From Telluribacter sp035998675 (GTDB lineage Bacteria; Bacteroidota; Bacteroidia; Cytophagales; Spirosomataceae): a stretch of 64,000 nucleotides of DNA. This document shows positions 16,689 to 25,017 of the stretch, piece after piece. The notes beneath the pieces were generated by a model that was given only the letters and a program-made list of their open reading frames with translations, made no database searches and was not told where the DNA came from. A program made the translations under genes and the position numbers. The stretch's first letter is position 1. The number at the start of each line of letters is the position of its first letter. The stretch covers positions 186,001 to 250,000 of the forward strand of contig NZ_DASYHI010000015.1 in the NCBI RefSeq assembly GCF_035998675.1. The letters are read 5' to 3'.

Positions 16689-17549
16689 ATGAAGACACTA
16701 TTCAGCCTCCTGCTTAGCCTTTTCTCCCTGTTTGCGTTGGCCCAAAACAAAAACAGTAAGGAGGAGTGGCAGCAACTCTTTAACGGTAAAGACCTGAGCG
16801 GCTGGGATGTGAAGATCAGGGGCTACGGCCTGAATGAAAACTTCGGTAATACGTTCCGGGTGGAAGACGGGAAGATGGTAGTACGCTACAATGCGTACGA
16901 CGATTTTAAACAGCGCTACGGGCATATTTTTTACAAAAATGACTTCTCTTACTACCGCGTGGCGGTGGAGTACCGCTTTGTGGGCGAACAACCCAAGGGT
17001 GGTGAAGGCTGGGCCCAGCGTAACAGCGGCATTATGGTACACGGCCAGCCTGCCGCTACCATGGGTAAGGATCAGGATTTTCCAATCTCGATTGAAGTAC
17101 AGCTATTGGGTGGTCTAAACAAAGGCGAGCGCTCTACCTGCAACCTGTGCACGCCGGGTACCCACGTGGTATACGAAGGCAAGCTGGATACGCGGCACTG
17201 CATTAACTCTACCTCTAAAACTTACAACGGCGACCAGTGGGTACGCGCGGAGGTACTGGTGCTGGGTGACTCGCTGATCCGGCATTATATCAACGGCGAG
17301 CAGGTACTTGAATACCAGAAGCCCCAGATTGGCGGCGGCGTGGTAAGCGGATTTGACCCTTCACAAAAGCCGGATGGCAAATTACTGGCCGAAGGCTCTA
17401 TCTCGCTGCAGAGTGAAAGCCACCCGGTAGAATTCCGGAAAGTTGAGCTGCTGAACCTCAAGGGCTGCATGGACCCCAAGGCTACTAACTTTAAATCGTA
17501 CTACATCAAAGCGGACAATACGCTTTGCACCTACGCCGGCAGGAAATAG
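16689..17549 (+). CDS. DUF1080 (3-keto-disaccharide hydrolase family) secreted protein
   Basis: A signal peptide (about 1-18, ending ALAQ) is followed by one concanavalin-like DUF1080 domain across most of the 286 residues. It has the family opening WQQLFNGKDLSGWDVKI, the RNSGIMVHGQ core and the ending VEFRKVELLNLKGCMD. Relatives cleave 3-keto-glycosides or act on plant and algal glycans in the periplasm. A short Cys-rich stretch STCNLCTPGTH sits in the middle. The gene converges on the DUF3267 gene with only 12 bases between stops. No glycan-use operon is adjacent, so the substrate is open. Confidence 0.88.
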   Translation: MKTLFSLLLSLFSLFALAQNKNSKEEWQQLFNGKDLSGWDVKIRGYGLNENFGNTFRVEDGKMVVRYNAYDDFKQRYGHIFYKNDFSYYRVAVEYRFVGEQPKGGEGWAQRNSGIMVHGQPAATMGKDQDFPISIEVQLLGGLNKGERSTCNLCTPGTHVVYEGKLDTRHCINSTSKTYNGDQWVRAEVLVLGDSLIRHYINGEQVLEYQKPQIGGGVVSGFDPSQKPDGKLLAEGSISLQSESHPVEFRKVELLNLKGCMDPKATNFKSYYIKADNTLCTYAGRK

Positions 17550-17561
17550 CTGATGGCCTGA

Positions 17562-18287
17562 TTAGAGAGTGTGCCGGTCCGAAGTAAGGTAGGTGGTAAA
17601 GGTTTTTTCCATCAAATCGGAGGTAAGTGCTTCAAAGAAGTAGGTACGTCCTTCGTCCAGATCATCGTAGGTGTACCTTTCGCGGCTCCGGTTCCGATAG
17701 GCATACTTAATCAGGACAAAGTCACCCACACAGCCCAACGTATGCAGTAGGAGCAGTAGGAACCAGAGCATTTTTAAGCCGGGTACCACCAGGAGCAACC
17801 CTGCCAGAAGCATCGTAATCAGGATAAAAGGCATAGCCGCCACGAGGGCGTTTTCGCGGATGGTCATCACGAAACGTTGCGCGTAGGCATACACCATCAT
17901 GCTCTTGAGGGAATACCCAAACCCTACCTTATCGGCTCCCAGTAGTTTAAACACCAGCGCGTGAATTGCTTCATGCAAGGGTAAAACAACAATAAAAAAC
18001 CCCGTTAATGCAAGTACTATCTGCCATACCGGCGACAACAGCAGCTCCCCGGCTCCGGTTTTGAGCATAGTACCCGCCACCCAGCCAATGAGAATACCTA
18101 CCCCAATAGCCGCCAGCAGAATCAGGACCAGTCGGGCCGATCTGAAAGTACGGGCGTAAGGCAGGCTCCTGCCCGTAATGTTGATTTCCCGGGCTATAAA
18201 CTTTGACATTTCATCAATAGAAAACGACTCCACCAGCTCATAAGCGGGCGATTGGTGCAGTTCCTGAATAGTAGGCCTTGTTTTCAT
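17562..18287 (-). CDS. DUF3267 integral membrane metalloprotease-like protein
   Basis: The product has 241 residues and about four membrane segments, near residues 52-72, 88-104, 148-168 and 170-188. Between them is a zinc-type motif HEAIH (105-109), followed by the LLGADKVGFGY-type segment usual for DUF3267 proteins. These resemble small site-2-protease-like metalloproteases, but activity has not been shown for most of them. The gene is monocistronic, with a long intergenic region upstream. Confidence 0.85.
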   Translation of the reverse strand: MKTRPTIQELHQSPAYELVESFSIDEMSKFIAREINITGRSLPYARTFRSARLVLILLAAIGVGILIGWVAGTMLKTGAGELLLSPVWQIVLALTGFFIVVLPLHEAIHALVFKLLGADKVGFGYSLKSMMVYAYAQRFVMTIRENALVAAMPFILITMLLAGLLLVVPGLKMLWFLLLLLHTLGCVGDFVLIKYAYRNRSRERYTYDDLDEGRTYFFEALTSDLMEKTFTTYLTSDRHTL

Positions 18288-18762
18288 CTGTTACACTTTG
18301 GTCGGAAGTAGGCTTAGCAAGTTTAGTAAAATATATTTATATACCTTACAAATCAACCGTTATTCTTCTGCACTGAAAAGGAGTCATGTAATCCCCTTTT
18401 GTCTTCTATACGTAAGTTTACTAACAATTGAAAAAAGTCCGCTGATTTGATTACCAACTGATTATTGTTAAAAAATCACAATCAAAGAAATACCGCCGTG
18501 AAGATTTTATAGTAATATTGTTGGATTTCACCGGGAGCTATGGCGAGAACAGAACAGCCCACAACTCTTGATAGTATCTAAAAGGGGCGGGTCTGGAAGT
18601 CAAACGGAAAAGTGGCGTTGGTTTAAGTACCCTAGGTTGACAATTACTACCTGATTTCAAACAAAAGCCAACTTTTGCTGCTTATAAAGAAGCACTCCTC
18701 AAGTAGAAAAACAATAATCGGAAATTGATACAATTTTTCCTCTAGTAGTTACCTAAACTATC
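18288..18762. other. Intergenic region, no gene seen
   Basis: This is 475 AT-rich bases between two divergent genes, so it should contain both promoters. A short reading frame MARTEQPTTLDSI starts at 18540, after a GGGAG-like site; it is too short to support. No repeat, tRNA or strong hairpin was recognised. Confidence 0.5.
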
Positions 18763-20376
18763 ATGGCGTATCGCTACGCACGCTTTAACCCACTTTCTAC
18801 TACTTTGACAAGGTCACTAATCACCTATGCTTATTTTTGCCCACGTGGTTGGGGTCATCGCTGGTATCTACCGCTTCTGTTTTTGCTCTTTTCCCGGTTT
18901 GTAGCTACCGCCCAGCCCGTTGGCCTGCAGGGCTACGCGCAGTTGGGAGGCTATGTATCTACGGGGCCTAATACACCCTTTTGGCTCAGGGCTAATCAAT
19001 GGGGACGGGTACCTAACTCCACTCCTGCCTCAACGGCCCTTTTGGGTATCCATTATGATGCCCGCTTTGCACCTGCTGACAGTACTACTTGGGCCGGTCG
19101 CTCCTCCTTTAGCTGGGGCGTAGGCGCCGAAGGCGTACTGAATGCGGGTCCTGACCCGCAAAGGCTGCTACCCGAAGCCTACGCTAAAGTTCAATGGCGG
19201 TCCGTAGAGTTGTGGGTCGGCCGCCGCCGCGAAGTCTTCGGTATCATGGATACTACCCTTACCTCGGGTTCCTATTCCTGGTCCGGTAATTCATTGCCTA
19301 TCCCAAAAATTCAGCTCCGGATCAATGACTACCTGTCCCTGCCTTTTCTGAACAATTTTATTGGTATAAAAGGATCTTTTTCGCACGGCTGGTACAATGT
19401 ACCTTATATCCAGAAAGTACTTTTGCATCAAAAGAGTCTTTCCGGACGCATTGGCTCACCCGAAGGCCCTTTTCATTTTTACCTGGGTGTTAATCACCAT
19501 GTGCTTTGGGGGGGCGAAGCCGAGTACCTGACTAACAATCCACTGGCTGTAAATGGTAAGCTTACGCGTTCCTTTCGCGATTTTCTCTGGGGCGTCTTGT
19601 TAGGAAAAACGCCCAAGGCTTTCCGAACGGATAGGTATACTAATTTTGACGGGGAAAACCGGGTGGGTAATCACGTTGGGCACTATGATTTGGCCGTAGA
19701 TTATCGGCTCACGGATGGCACCTTGATGCTGTACCACCAGCATGCGTTTGAAGACGCTTCCGGACTGGTATTTAAAAACTCAATTGATGGCTTAACCGGC
19801 CTTAGCTGGAAACCTAAGTTTTATCCCGACTACAAGCCTTTCGTTTTAGTGAAGGGGGCTGTGCTGGAGTTCCTGCACACTACCGACCAGACAGCCCCTA
19901 CCTTTGTTGTTTCGGGCTCCCGCTTTATGGGGAACGACAACTACTTCAACCATGCCCAATACCGCGAGGGGTGGACCTACCTGGGCAAAGCACTAGGTAC
20001 TCCCCTGTTAGCTCCCCGGGCCGAAATACGGGAAGAAATTGGCTTAACCGGAGAATCCTTTCCCAACAATCGGGTACTTGCCTACCACGCTGGAGTTGAA
20101 GCCCTGGTGGCCAACCTGGTCACTGTACGGGCCAAGGTTTCCTACAGCCGGAACTTCGGCACCCACAACCGGCCTTTTGAAATATCGGTAAAGCAGGTAT
20201 CGTCACTCTTAGGTTTCGAGTTGCCGATATTTAACTGGGGCAACACCCGCCTGACCGGACAGATAGCCTACGACCGGGGTGACCTGTACCCTCCGGCACT
20301 GGGTGGATACCTGGGCATCCGGACCACCGGCTGGAACTCCCGCCCGGCCGATATTCTTCACCGTTTACCTTTTTAA
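18763..20376 (+). CDS. Wzi-family capsule assembly outer membrane protein
   Basis: Wzi is an outer membrane beta-barrel lectin that helps attach capsule polysaccharide. The 537 residues begin with a long positively charged leader and a hydrophobic stretch (about 28-48, ending TAQPV). The family opening GYVSTGPNTPFWLRANQWG follows, and then regular barrel strands such as VELWVGRRREVFGIMD and FHFYLGVNHHVLWGG. The protein ends in Phe. It stands alone, with its own terminator shared with murA, while sugar-nucleotide and glycosyltransferase genes are found at 34-38 kb. The leader is longer than usual, so a later start is possible. Confidence 0.85.
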   Translation: MAYRYARFNPLSTTLTRSLITYAYFCPRGWGHRWYLPLLFLLFSRFVATAQPVGLQGYAQLGGYVSTGPNTPFWLRANQWGRVPNSTPASTALLGIHYDARFAPADSTTWAGRSSFSWGVGAEGVLNAGPDPQRLLPEAYAKVQWRSVELWVGRRREVFGIMDTTLTSGSYSWSGNSLPIPKIQLRINDYLSLPFLNNFIGIKGSFSHGWYNVPYIQKVLLHQKSLSGRIGSPEGPFHFYLGVNHHVLWGGEAEYLTNNPLAVNGKLTRSFRDFLWGVLLGKTPKAFRTDRYTNFDGENRVGNHVGHYDLAVDYRLTDGTLMLYHQHAFEDASGLVFKNSIDGLTGLSWKPKFYPDYKPFVLVKGAVLEFLHTTDQTAPTFVVSGSRFMGNDNYFNHAQYREGWTYLGKALGTPLLAPRAEIREEIGLTGESFPNNRVLAYHAGVEALVANLVTVRAKVSYSRNFGTHNRPFEISVKQVSSLLGFELPIFNWGNTRLTGQIAYDRGDLYPPALGGYLGIRTTGWNSRPADILHRLPF

Positions 20377-20377
20377 T

Positions 20378-20430
20378 AAAATAGTGGTGAGCAGTGCCGG
20401 TTAACGGCTTCTGCTCACCACTATTTTGTT
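20378..20430. terminator. Bidirectional terminator between wzi-like gene and murA
   Basis: A 17-base perfect stem, AAAATAGTGGTGAGCAG paired with its complement, surrounds a 16-base loop. A/T runs on both sides let it act for both converging genes. Confidence 0.88.
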
Positions 20431-20445
20431 AGTGCCTCTACCCGG

Positions 20446-21753
20446 CTACAACCGTACTATCTCGGCACCAATGGCATTCAGTCGGGTATCAATGTTCTGA
20501 TAGCCCCGGTCAATCTGTTCGATATTATCAATAATACTTACTCCCTTGGCAGACATGGCGGCAATCAGGAGGGCCACCCCGGCTCTAATATCGGGCGAGG
20601 TCATGCGAATACCCCGTAGCTGCGTTGCCCGGTTCAGGCCCACTACCATGGCCCGGTGCGGATCACAAAGGACAATCTGCGCGCCCATTTCAATAAGTTT
20701 GTCCACAAAGAACAACCGGCTTTCAAACATTTTCTGGTGAATCAGGACCGTGCCCTCGGCCTGTACGGCGGTTATCAGTACTATGCTTAGCAGGTCAGGG
20801 GTAAAGCCCGGCCAGGGGGCATCGGCCACGGTCATGGTAGAGCCATCCAGGAAAGTTTCGATCCGGTAGCGTTCCTGGGCCGGAATAAATATGTCATCGT
20901 TCCGAAATTCCATCTGAATTCCCAGTCGTTTGAACACGTCAGGGATGATACCCAGCATCGGAATCTGGCAATTCTTGATGGTAATTTCCGACTGGGTCAT
21001 GGCCGCCAGCCCAATAAAACTACCAATCTCGATCATATCGGGCAGCATGGTATGTTCGGTACCGTGCAATGTTTCTACTCCTTCAACGGTAAGCAGGTTT
21101 GAGCCTACGCCACCTATTTTGGCCCCCATCCGGTTCAGCATTTGGCAAAGCTGCTGTAAGTAGGGCTCGCAGGCGGCGTTATAAATAGTGGTAGTACCTT
21201 CGGCCATAACCGCCGCCATGAGTACATTGGCCGTACCGGTTACAGAGGCTTCATCCAGCAAAATATAAGTACCTTTCAGATTAGTGGCATCTACCCGGTA
21301 AAACCCGTCATCATCTTTAGCATAGGAAAACTTTGCACCTAGTTTCTCAAAGCCGATAAAGTGCGTATCCATACGCCGACGACCTATTTTGTCGCCACCC
21401 GGACGCGGAATCCGGCCCTTGCGGAAGCGCGCCAGCATGGGCCCCAGCAGCATAACGGACCCCCGCAGGGCCGAGCCTTTCTGCCGGAACGAGTCCGACT
21501 CAAGATGCTCCAGGTTTACATCACTGGCCACAAACTGAATCGAAGACTCCCCTACCCGTGTCTGTTGTACGCCTAGGTCGCCCAGGAGGTCAATGAGCTG
21601 GTTTACATCACGAATGTTGGGAATGTTATGAATGGTAACGGGTTCTTTGGTAAGCAGTACTGCGCAAAGAATTTGCAGAGCTTCATTTTTTGCTCCTTGT
21701 GGTATGATTTCGCCTTTTAGGCGGCGGTCGCCTTCTATTTTGAATGAAGCCAT
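20446..21753 (-). CDS. murA: UDP-N-acetylglucosamine 1-carboxyvinyltransferase (MurA)
   Basis: First committed step of peptidoglycan synthesis: transfer of enolpyruvate from PEP to UDP-GlcNAc in the cytoplasm. The 435 residues show the EPSP-synthase-like repeats. The start MASFKIEGDRRLKGEI at 21753 is preferred; the upstream in-frame codon at 21807 adds an unlikely leader. The conserved loop reads PGGDKIGRRR, so the residue equal to E. coli Cys115 is Asp121. In Mycobacterium and Chlamydia this change gives resistance to fosfomycin. The other conserved motifs (QGAKNEA, PDMIEIGSF, DIRAGVALL) are normal. It is followed by a bidirectional terminator, and the DUF4290 gene lies upstream, a conserved Bacteroidota pair. 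Confidence 0.95.
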   Translation of the reverse strand: MASFKIEGDRRLKGEIIPQGAKNEALQILCAVLLTKEPVTIHNIPNIRDVNQLIDLLGDLGVQQTRVGESSIQFVASDVNLEHLESDSFRQKGSALRGSVMLLGPMLARFRKGRIPRPGGDKIGRRRMDTHFIGFEKLGAKFSYAKDDDGFYRVDATNLKGTYILLDEASVTGTANVLMAAVMAEGTTTIYNAACEPYLQQLCQMLNRMGAKIGGVGSNLLTVEGVETLHGTEHTMLPDMIEIGSFIGLAAMTQSEITIKNCQIPMLGIIPDVFKRLGIQMEFRNDDIFIPAQERYRIETFLDGSTMTVADAPWPGFTPDLLSIVLITAVQAEGTVLIHQKMFESRLFFVDKLIEMGAQIVLCDPHRAMVVGLNRATQLRGIRMTSPDIRAGVALLIAAMSAKGVSIIDNIEQIDRGYQNIDTRLNAIGAEIVRL

Positions 21754-21947
21754 AAATAATTTTAAAGTCTTAAAAATGCCGAAGAACCGGTTGTAGTTTT
21801 TAAACAACCAACTCAGTCGGCGGATAGTTTTACGATGGGGCGCAGCAATGGCTGCCCCTACTTGGTTAGATCCGGAAATAAATAGGCGGCCTTCCTGGTC
21901 GGGAAAGGACTCTCACCCCAGTTGCGGCCTTATCAGCGAGGTACCCC

Positions 21948-22676
21948 TTACTTCCTGCGGTTCCGGTTGTTGTTATTGTTCTTAGAGAACTTGTTGTTAT
22001 GCCGGTTTCGATTCGTATTAGTATTTGAGGAGGATCGGTCGTTGCCGGGAGTGTAGGTATTGGTTTGTGCCTGGTACCCGGTAGGCTGGCTGCTGCGGCC
22101 GCGTTCCGGATTGCTGTTACGGTCTTTGGGAGAAGCTTCAATGGGGCCATTCTGCCGGATATAGGCTACCTCCTCCTTAAGCTGGCCTTCGGATAAATCT
22201 TCCAGATGCTCCAGTAGCACCGCATCTTCGGGATTATCTTTATTCCAGCTATTGTAAAAGGAGCGCATCAGCCGGAACAGGTAAGACACAAAAGCCAGGC
22301 GGTCATCCTTATCTTCGGTCTGAATCGCTTTTTCTATAAGAAGCTCCACGTTCCGGCCATAGTGCTTGTAGGTCAGGTTCTGCTGATTGTAGTCAACGCG
22401 CAGGGGCTTCCGGCCCAGTACTTCCTTGGAAGGTGGCGGGTAGGGACTTTCAACGTCCAGTTCAAAACCCGATATGATATACAGGTCATCCCAGAGCTTA
22501 TTGTAGTAGTCCTGATTATCCTTCATATTAGGATGAATCTGGCGCATAAGCTCTACCAAAATATGCGCGTAGAGAGTGCGCTTTTCGCGATCCTGCATGG
22601 CAGTAATGTGATCGGCGAGTTTTTGTACGTTGCTACCGTATTCTTTCAAGAGCGTGAAGATTTTAGGAAAAAACAA
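21948..22676 (-). CDS. DUF4290 protein with basic Asn-rich tail
   Basis: DUF4290 proteins are found next to murA across Bacteroidota and have no settled function. The 242 residues start with EYGSNVQKLADHITAMQDREKRT and continue through PPPSKEVLGRKPLRVDY. The family domain ends near residue 170. The tail is low-complexity, rich in Asn, Arg, Ser and Thr, and ends in repeated Asn-Arg, typical of a flexible RNA- or surface-binding extension. The start codon is TTG at 22676, since no ATG exists ahead of the domain. The gene lies directly upstream of murA on the same strand, with a 195-base gap. Confidence 0.85.
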   Translation of the reverse strand: MFFPKIFTLLKEYGSNVQKLADHITAMQDREKRTLYAHILVELMRQIHPNMKDNQDYYNKLWDDLYIISGFELDVESPYPPPSKEVLGRKPLRVDYNQQNLTYKHYGRNVELLIEKAIQTEDKDDRLAFVSYLFRLMRSFYNSWNKDNPEDAVLLEHLEDLSEGQLKEEVAYIRQNGPIEASPKDRNSNPERGRSSQPTGYQAQTNTYTPGNDRSSSNTNTNRNRHNNKFSKNNNNNRNRRK

Positions 22677-22742
22677 AAATAAGAAGTTTTTGCGAGAAAA
22701 ATATCAGACTCTCCGGAGGCAGCTGGTCCGGAGGCGATTTCT

Positions 22743-22750
22743 TACTTTTG
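22743..22750 (+). promoter_or_regulatory. Bacteroidota -7 element before the MATE gene
   Basis: TACTTTTG matches the TAnnTTTG consensus of the Bacteroidota housekeeping sigma factor and lies 35 bases before the chosen ATG at 22786. No clear -33 TTTG was seen. Confidence 0.5.
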
Positions 22751-22785
22751 CAGGCCCAAATAAAAAATTACAGATTATACGCTTT

Positions 22786-24153
22786 ATGCTTCCCATCATA
22801 CGCCTGTATCAACGTGACATCCAGCAGACCGTCCAGCTGAGTATACCCATTGTGGTAGCTCAACTGGGGGTAGTACTCATGGGGGTAACTGATAACCTCA
22901 TGATTGGGCGAATCCTGGGCGCTGTTCCGCTGGGAGCGGCCGGTATTGCCAACTCCGTCACCTTCCTGATTGGGAGTATCGGGGTGGGTGGGCTTTCCAT
23001 TGTATCGGCGCTCGTGTCCCAGGCCTACGGAAAGGGACAGAAAGAAGAAATAAACCGGCTATTCAGGGCCGGAATTCAGGTGGCGTGGCTGCTGGGTGCG
23101 GTACTGGGCGTTATTAGCTTACTGGCCGCCTGGCAATTCGAAATATTCAGACAAACGCCCGACGTAACCAGACTGGCGCGTCCGGTTATCGTTATTCTGA
23201 CTCTTTCCAACGTACCGCTGCTGTTCTTCATTGCGGTACGTCAGCTTTGTGACGGACTCTCAAGGCCCACCGTAGCCATGTACATTACCATGTCGGCGCT
23301 GGTCCTGAATGCCCTGCTGAACTACGTGCTGATTAAGGCCATGGGGCTTAACGGGGCCGCGGTAGGTACTTTGCTGTCCCGCCTCTTTATGGCCGTTGCC
23401 ATCTGGTTTTATATAAAGCGCGACGTTTTTTTTCGACCCTACCTGACTGCCGCAGCAGTTCTGGCTCCGCTTCGGGTACTTAGGGCCAAAATACTCCGGC
23501 TGGGCCTGCCGGGGGGCTTTCAGTTTTTCTTTGAAATTGCCGCTTTTTCACTGGCCGTAATCATGATTGGCTGGCTGGGCGAACCCCAGTTAGCGGCCCA
23601 CCAAATCGCAATTAATATGGCTTCTACAACGTATATGATGGCCACGGGCATTGCCGCCGCGGGGAGTATCCGGGTGGGTATGGCGGTAGGCCAGCGAAGC
23701 AGGTCGGCCGTTCAGCGGGCGGGTACGGCGGCTTTTCTGCTGGTAACGGCCTTCATGGGATTGTGCTGCCTCCTGTTCCTGACGGCCAACGACTGGCTGG
23801 TTAGTTTGTACATCCGGGACAATGCCCAGGTAGCTACCATCGCCGCGGGCCTGGTGATTATTGCCGGCTTTTTTCAGCTATCCGACGGGATTCAGGTAGT
23901 GGGTTTAGGTACCTTAAGGGGCATTGCCGATGTCAACGTACCTACTGTTATTACCCTTTTTGCCTACTGGGGGCTGGCCCTGCCGCTAAGCTATGTGCTG
24001 GCTTTCCCGCTGGGTATGGACGTAACGGGCATCTGGATCGGGCTGTCGGTAGGTCTCACGGCTTCGGCGCTGCTGCTTACCGTTAGATTCTATAAAAAAC
24101 TAAAACGGATTAGTCTGGATGAAATCAAGCCCGAAGCGGTAAGCGGACATTAA
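22786..24153 (+). CDS. MATE family multidrug/cation exporter
   Basis: An inner membrane antiporter that expels drugs or metabolites using Na+ or H+. From the ATG at 22786 it has 455 residues and twelve predicted membrane helices in two halves. The N-terminal motif QLSIPIVVAQLGVVLMGVTDNLMIG and the second-half GLPGGFQFFFEIAAFSLAVI are typical of the NorM/DinF branch. The open frame extends upstream to 22630, but those 52 residues are basic and lie across the DUF4290 start, so they are treated as leader. A TAnnTTTG element supports the later start. It is divergent from DUF4290-murA. The substrate cannot be told from sequence. Confidence 0.92.
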   Translation: MLPIIRLYQRDIQQTVQLSIPIVVAQLGVVLMGVTDNLMIGRILGAVPLGAAGIANSVTFLIGSIGVGGLSIVSALVSQAYGKGQKEEINRLFRAGIQVAWLLGAVLGVISLLAAWQFEIFRQTPDVTRLARPVIVILTLSNVPLLFFIAVRQLCDGLSRPTVAMYITMSALVLNALLNYVLIKAMGLNGAAVGTLLSRLFMAVAIWFYIKRDVFFRPYLTAAAVLAPLRVLRAKILRLGLPGGFQFFFEIAAFSLAVIMIGWLGEPQLAAHQIAINMASTTYMMATGIAAAGSIRVGMAVGQRSRSAVQRAGTAAFLLVTAFMGLCCLLFLTANDWLVSLYIRDNAQVATIAAGLVIIAGFFQLSDGIQVVGLGTLRGIADVNVPTVITLFAYWGLALPLSYVLAFPLGMDVTGIWIGLSVGLTASALLLTVRFYKKLKRISLDEIKPEAVSGH

Positions 24154-24186
24154 CCCCCTTCCTGACCGGTACAGGCCCTTCTTGCC

Positions 24187-24921
24187 TTACCAGTAAACCA
24201 GTAGCAGGGCCACCAGGTTGAACAGAGCATGCTGAAGTACTGCGTGTAAAAAGCCAAACCGAACCCGCACATAACCGTTAAACAAACCAAAAACTACCTG
24301 CTGTATGGTAATAAAAGGAGCCAGTAATATAACGCTCCCTGTCAGCTCCTTTACGTTGAAAATGTGCATGAATCCGAAAAGCAGGGAAGAAACGTAGAAA
24401 ATAGTACCAAAGTACTGCTCCCAGCGGTGGCGAAACGTAATAGCCAGAAGCGGTACCTTCAGCAAAGCATAAACCGTGAGGCCTGCTACCGACGCCATGA
24501 TTACCATAAGATAAAACCCCGGCTGATTAAGTACCTGCAGGATATTGGTCGAATAGGTACCACCGAAAGGCAACCAATAAAAAACGACCAGTCCCAGAGA
24601 AACAGCCGTACGAACCGGCGAAAACCGCAGGCCCCAGCGGTAGGCCAGCTCCTCAATAAGGGGAGCCATGAACAGGGAACCAAGTATTATTTCCAAAAAT
24701 TCGGTGGAGTAAACCGTCTGCCGCGCCAGATCCTGCTGGGTCAGGAGCTGAGCCAGGGGCCGTATCAGCCAGGCATCGGCTATTACGGTCCCCAGTCGTA
24801 GCAGGCTTAGTACCAGAAACAGCCCCGCCACCGCCCGCAGGCGCAGGGGTACCTCCCTGAGCGAGTACCCTGGTTTTAGCAGAAATTTCAGAAAATCTTT
24901 TAGCAGTATACCAACCTGCAT
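24187..24921 (-). CDS. CPBP (CAAX/Abi) family intramembrane metalloprotease
   Basis: A membrane glutamic/metal protease family active in prenyl-protein processing or bacteriocin immunity. The 244 residues have about seven membrane segments. Motif 1 is the paired glutamate E90-E91 in PLIEELAYRWGLR, and motif 2 is GFMHIFN. A later QHALFN gives the third conserved His. The start ATG at 24921 is preferred over the TTG at 24957, because the latter lies inside the terminator hairpin of the upstream gene. It is monocistronic and tail to tail with the MATE gene. The target is unknown. Confidence 0.87.
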   Translation of the reverse strand: MQVGILLKDFLKFLLKPGYSLREVPLRLRAVAGLFLVLSLLRLGTVIADAWLIRPLAQLLTQQDLARQTVYSTEFLEIILGSLFMAPLIEELAYRWGLRFSPVRTAVSLGLVVFYWLPFGGTYSTNILQVLNQPGFYLMVIMASVAGLTVYALLKVPLLAITFRHRWEQYFGTIFYVSSLLFGFMHIFNVKELTGSVILLAPFITIQQVVFGLFNGYVRVRFGFLHAVLQHALFNLVALLLVYW

Positions 24922-24954
24922 AACCGTGTCCTTGTGAGCCGCTGGATCAGAAGA

Positions 24955-24999
24955 CAAAAAGCGACCGCTCCGGGATAAGTCCGGAGCGGTCGCTTTTTG
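24955..24999 (-). terminator. Strong terminator after the Prc protease gene
   Basis: The hairpin GCGACCGCTCCGG / CCGGAGCGGTCGC is flanked by A and T runs on both sides. It ends the leftward FKBP-Prc transcript, 19 bases after the stop codon. Confidence 0.92.
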
Positions 25000-25017
25000 T
25001 TCTATAATTTAATCACA

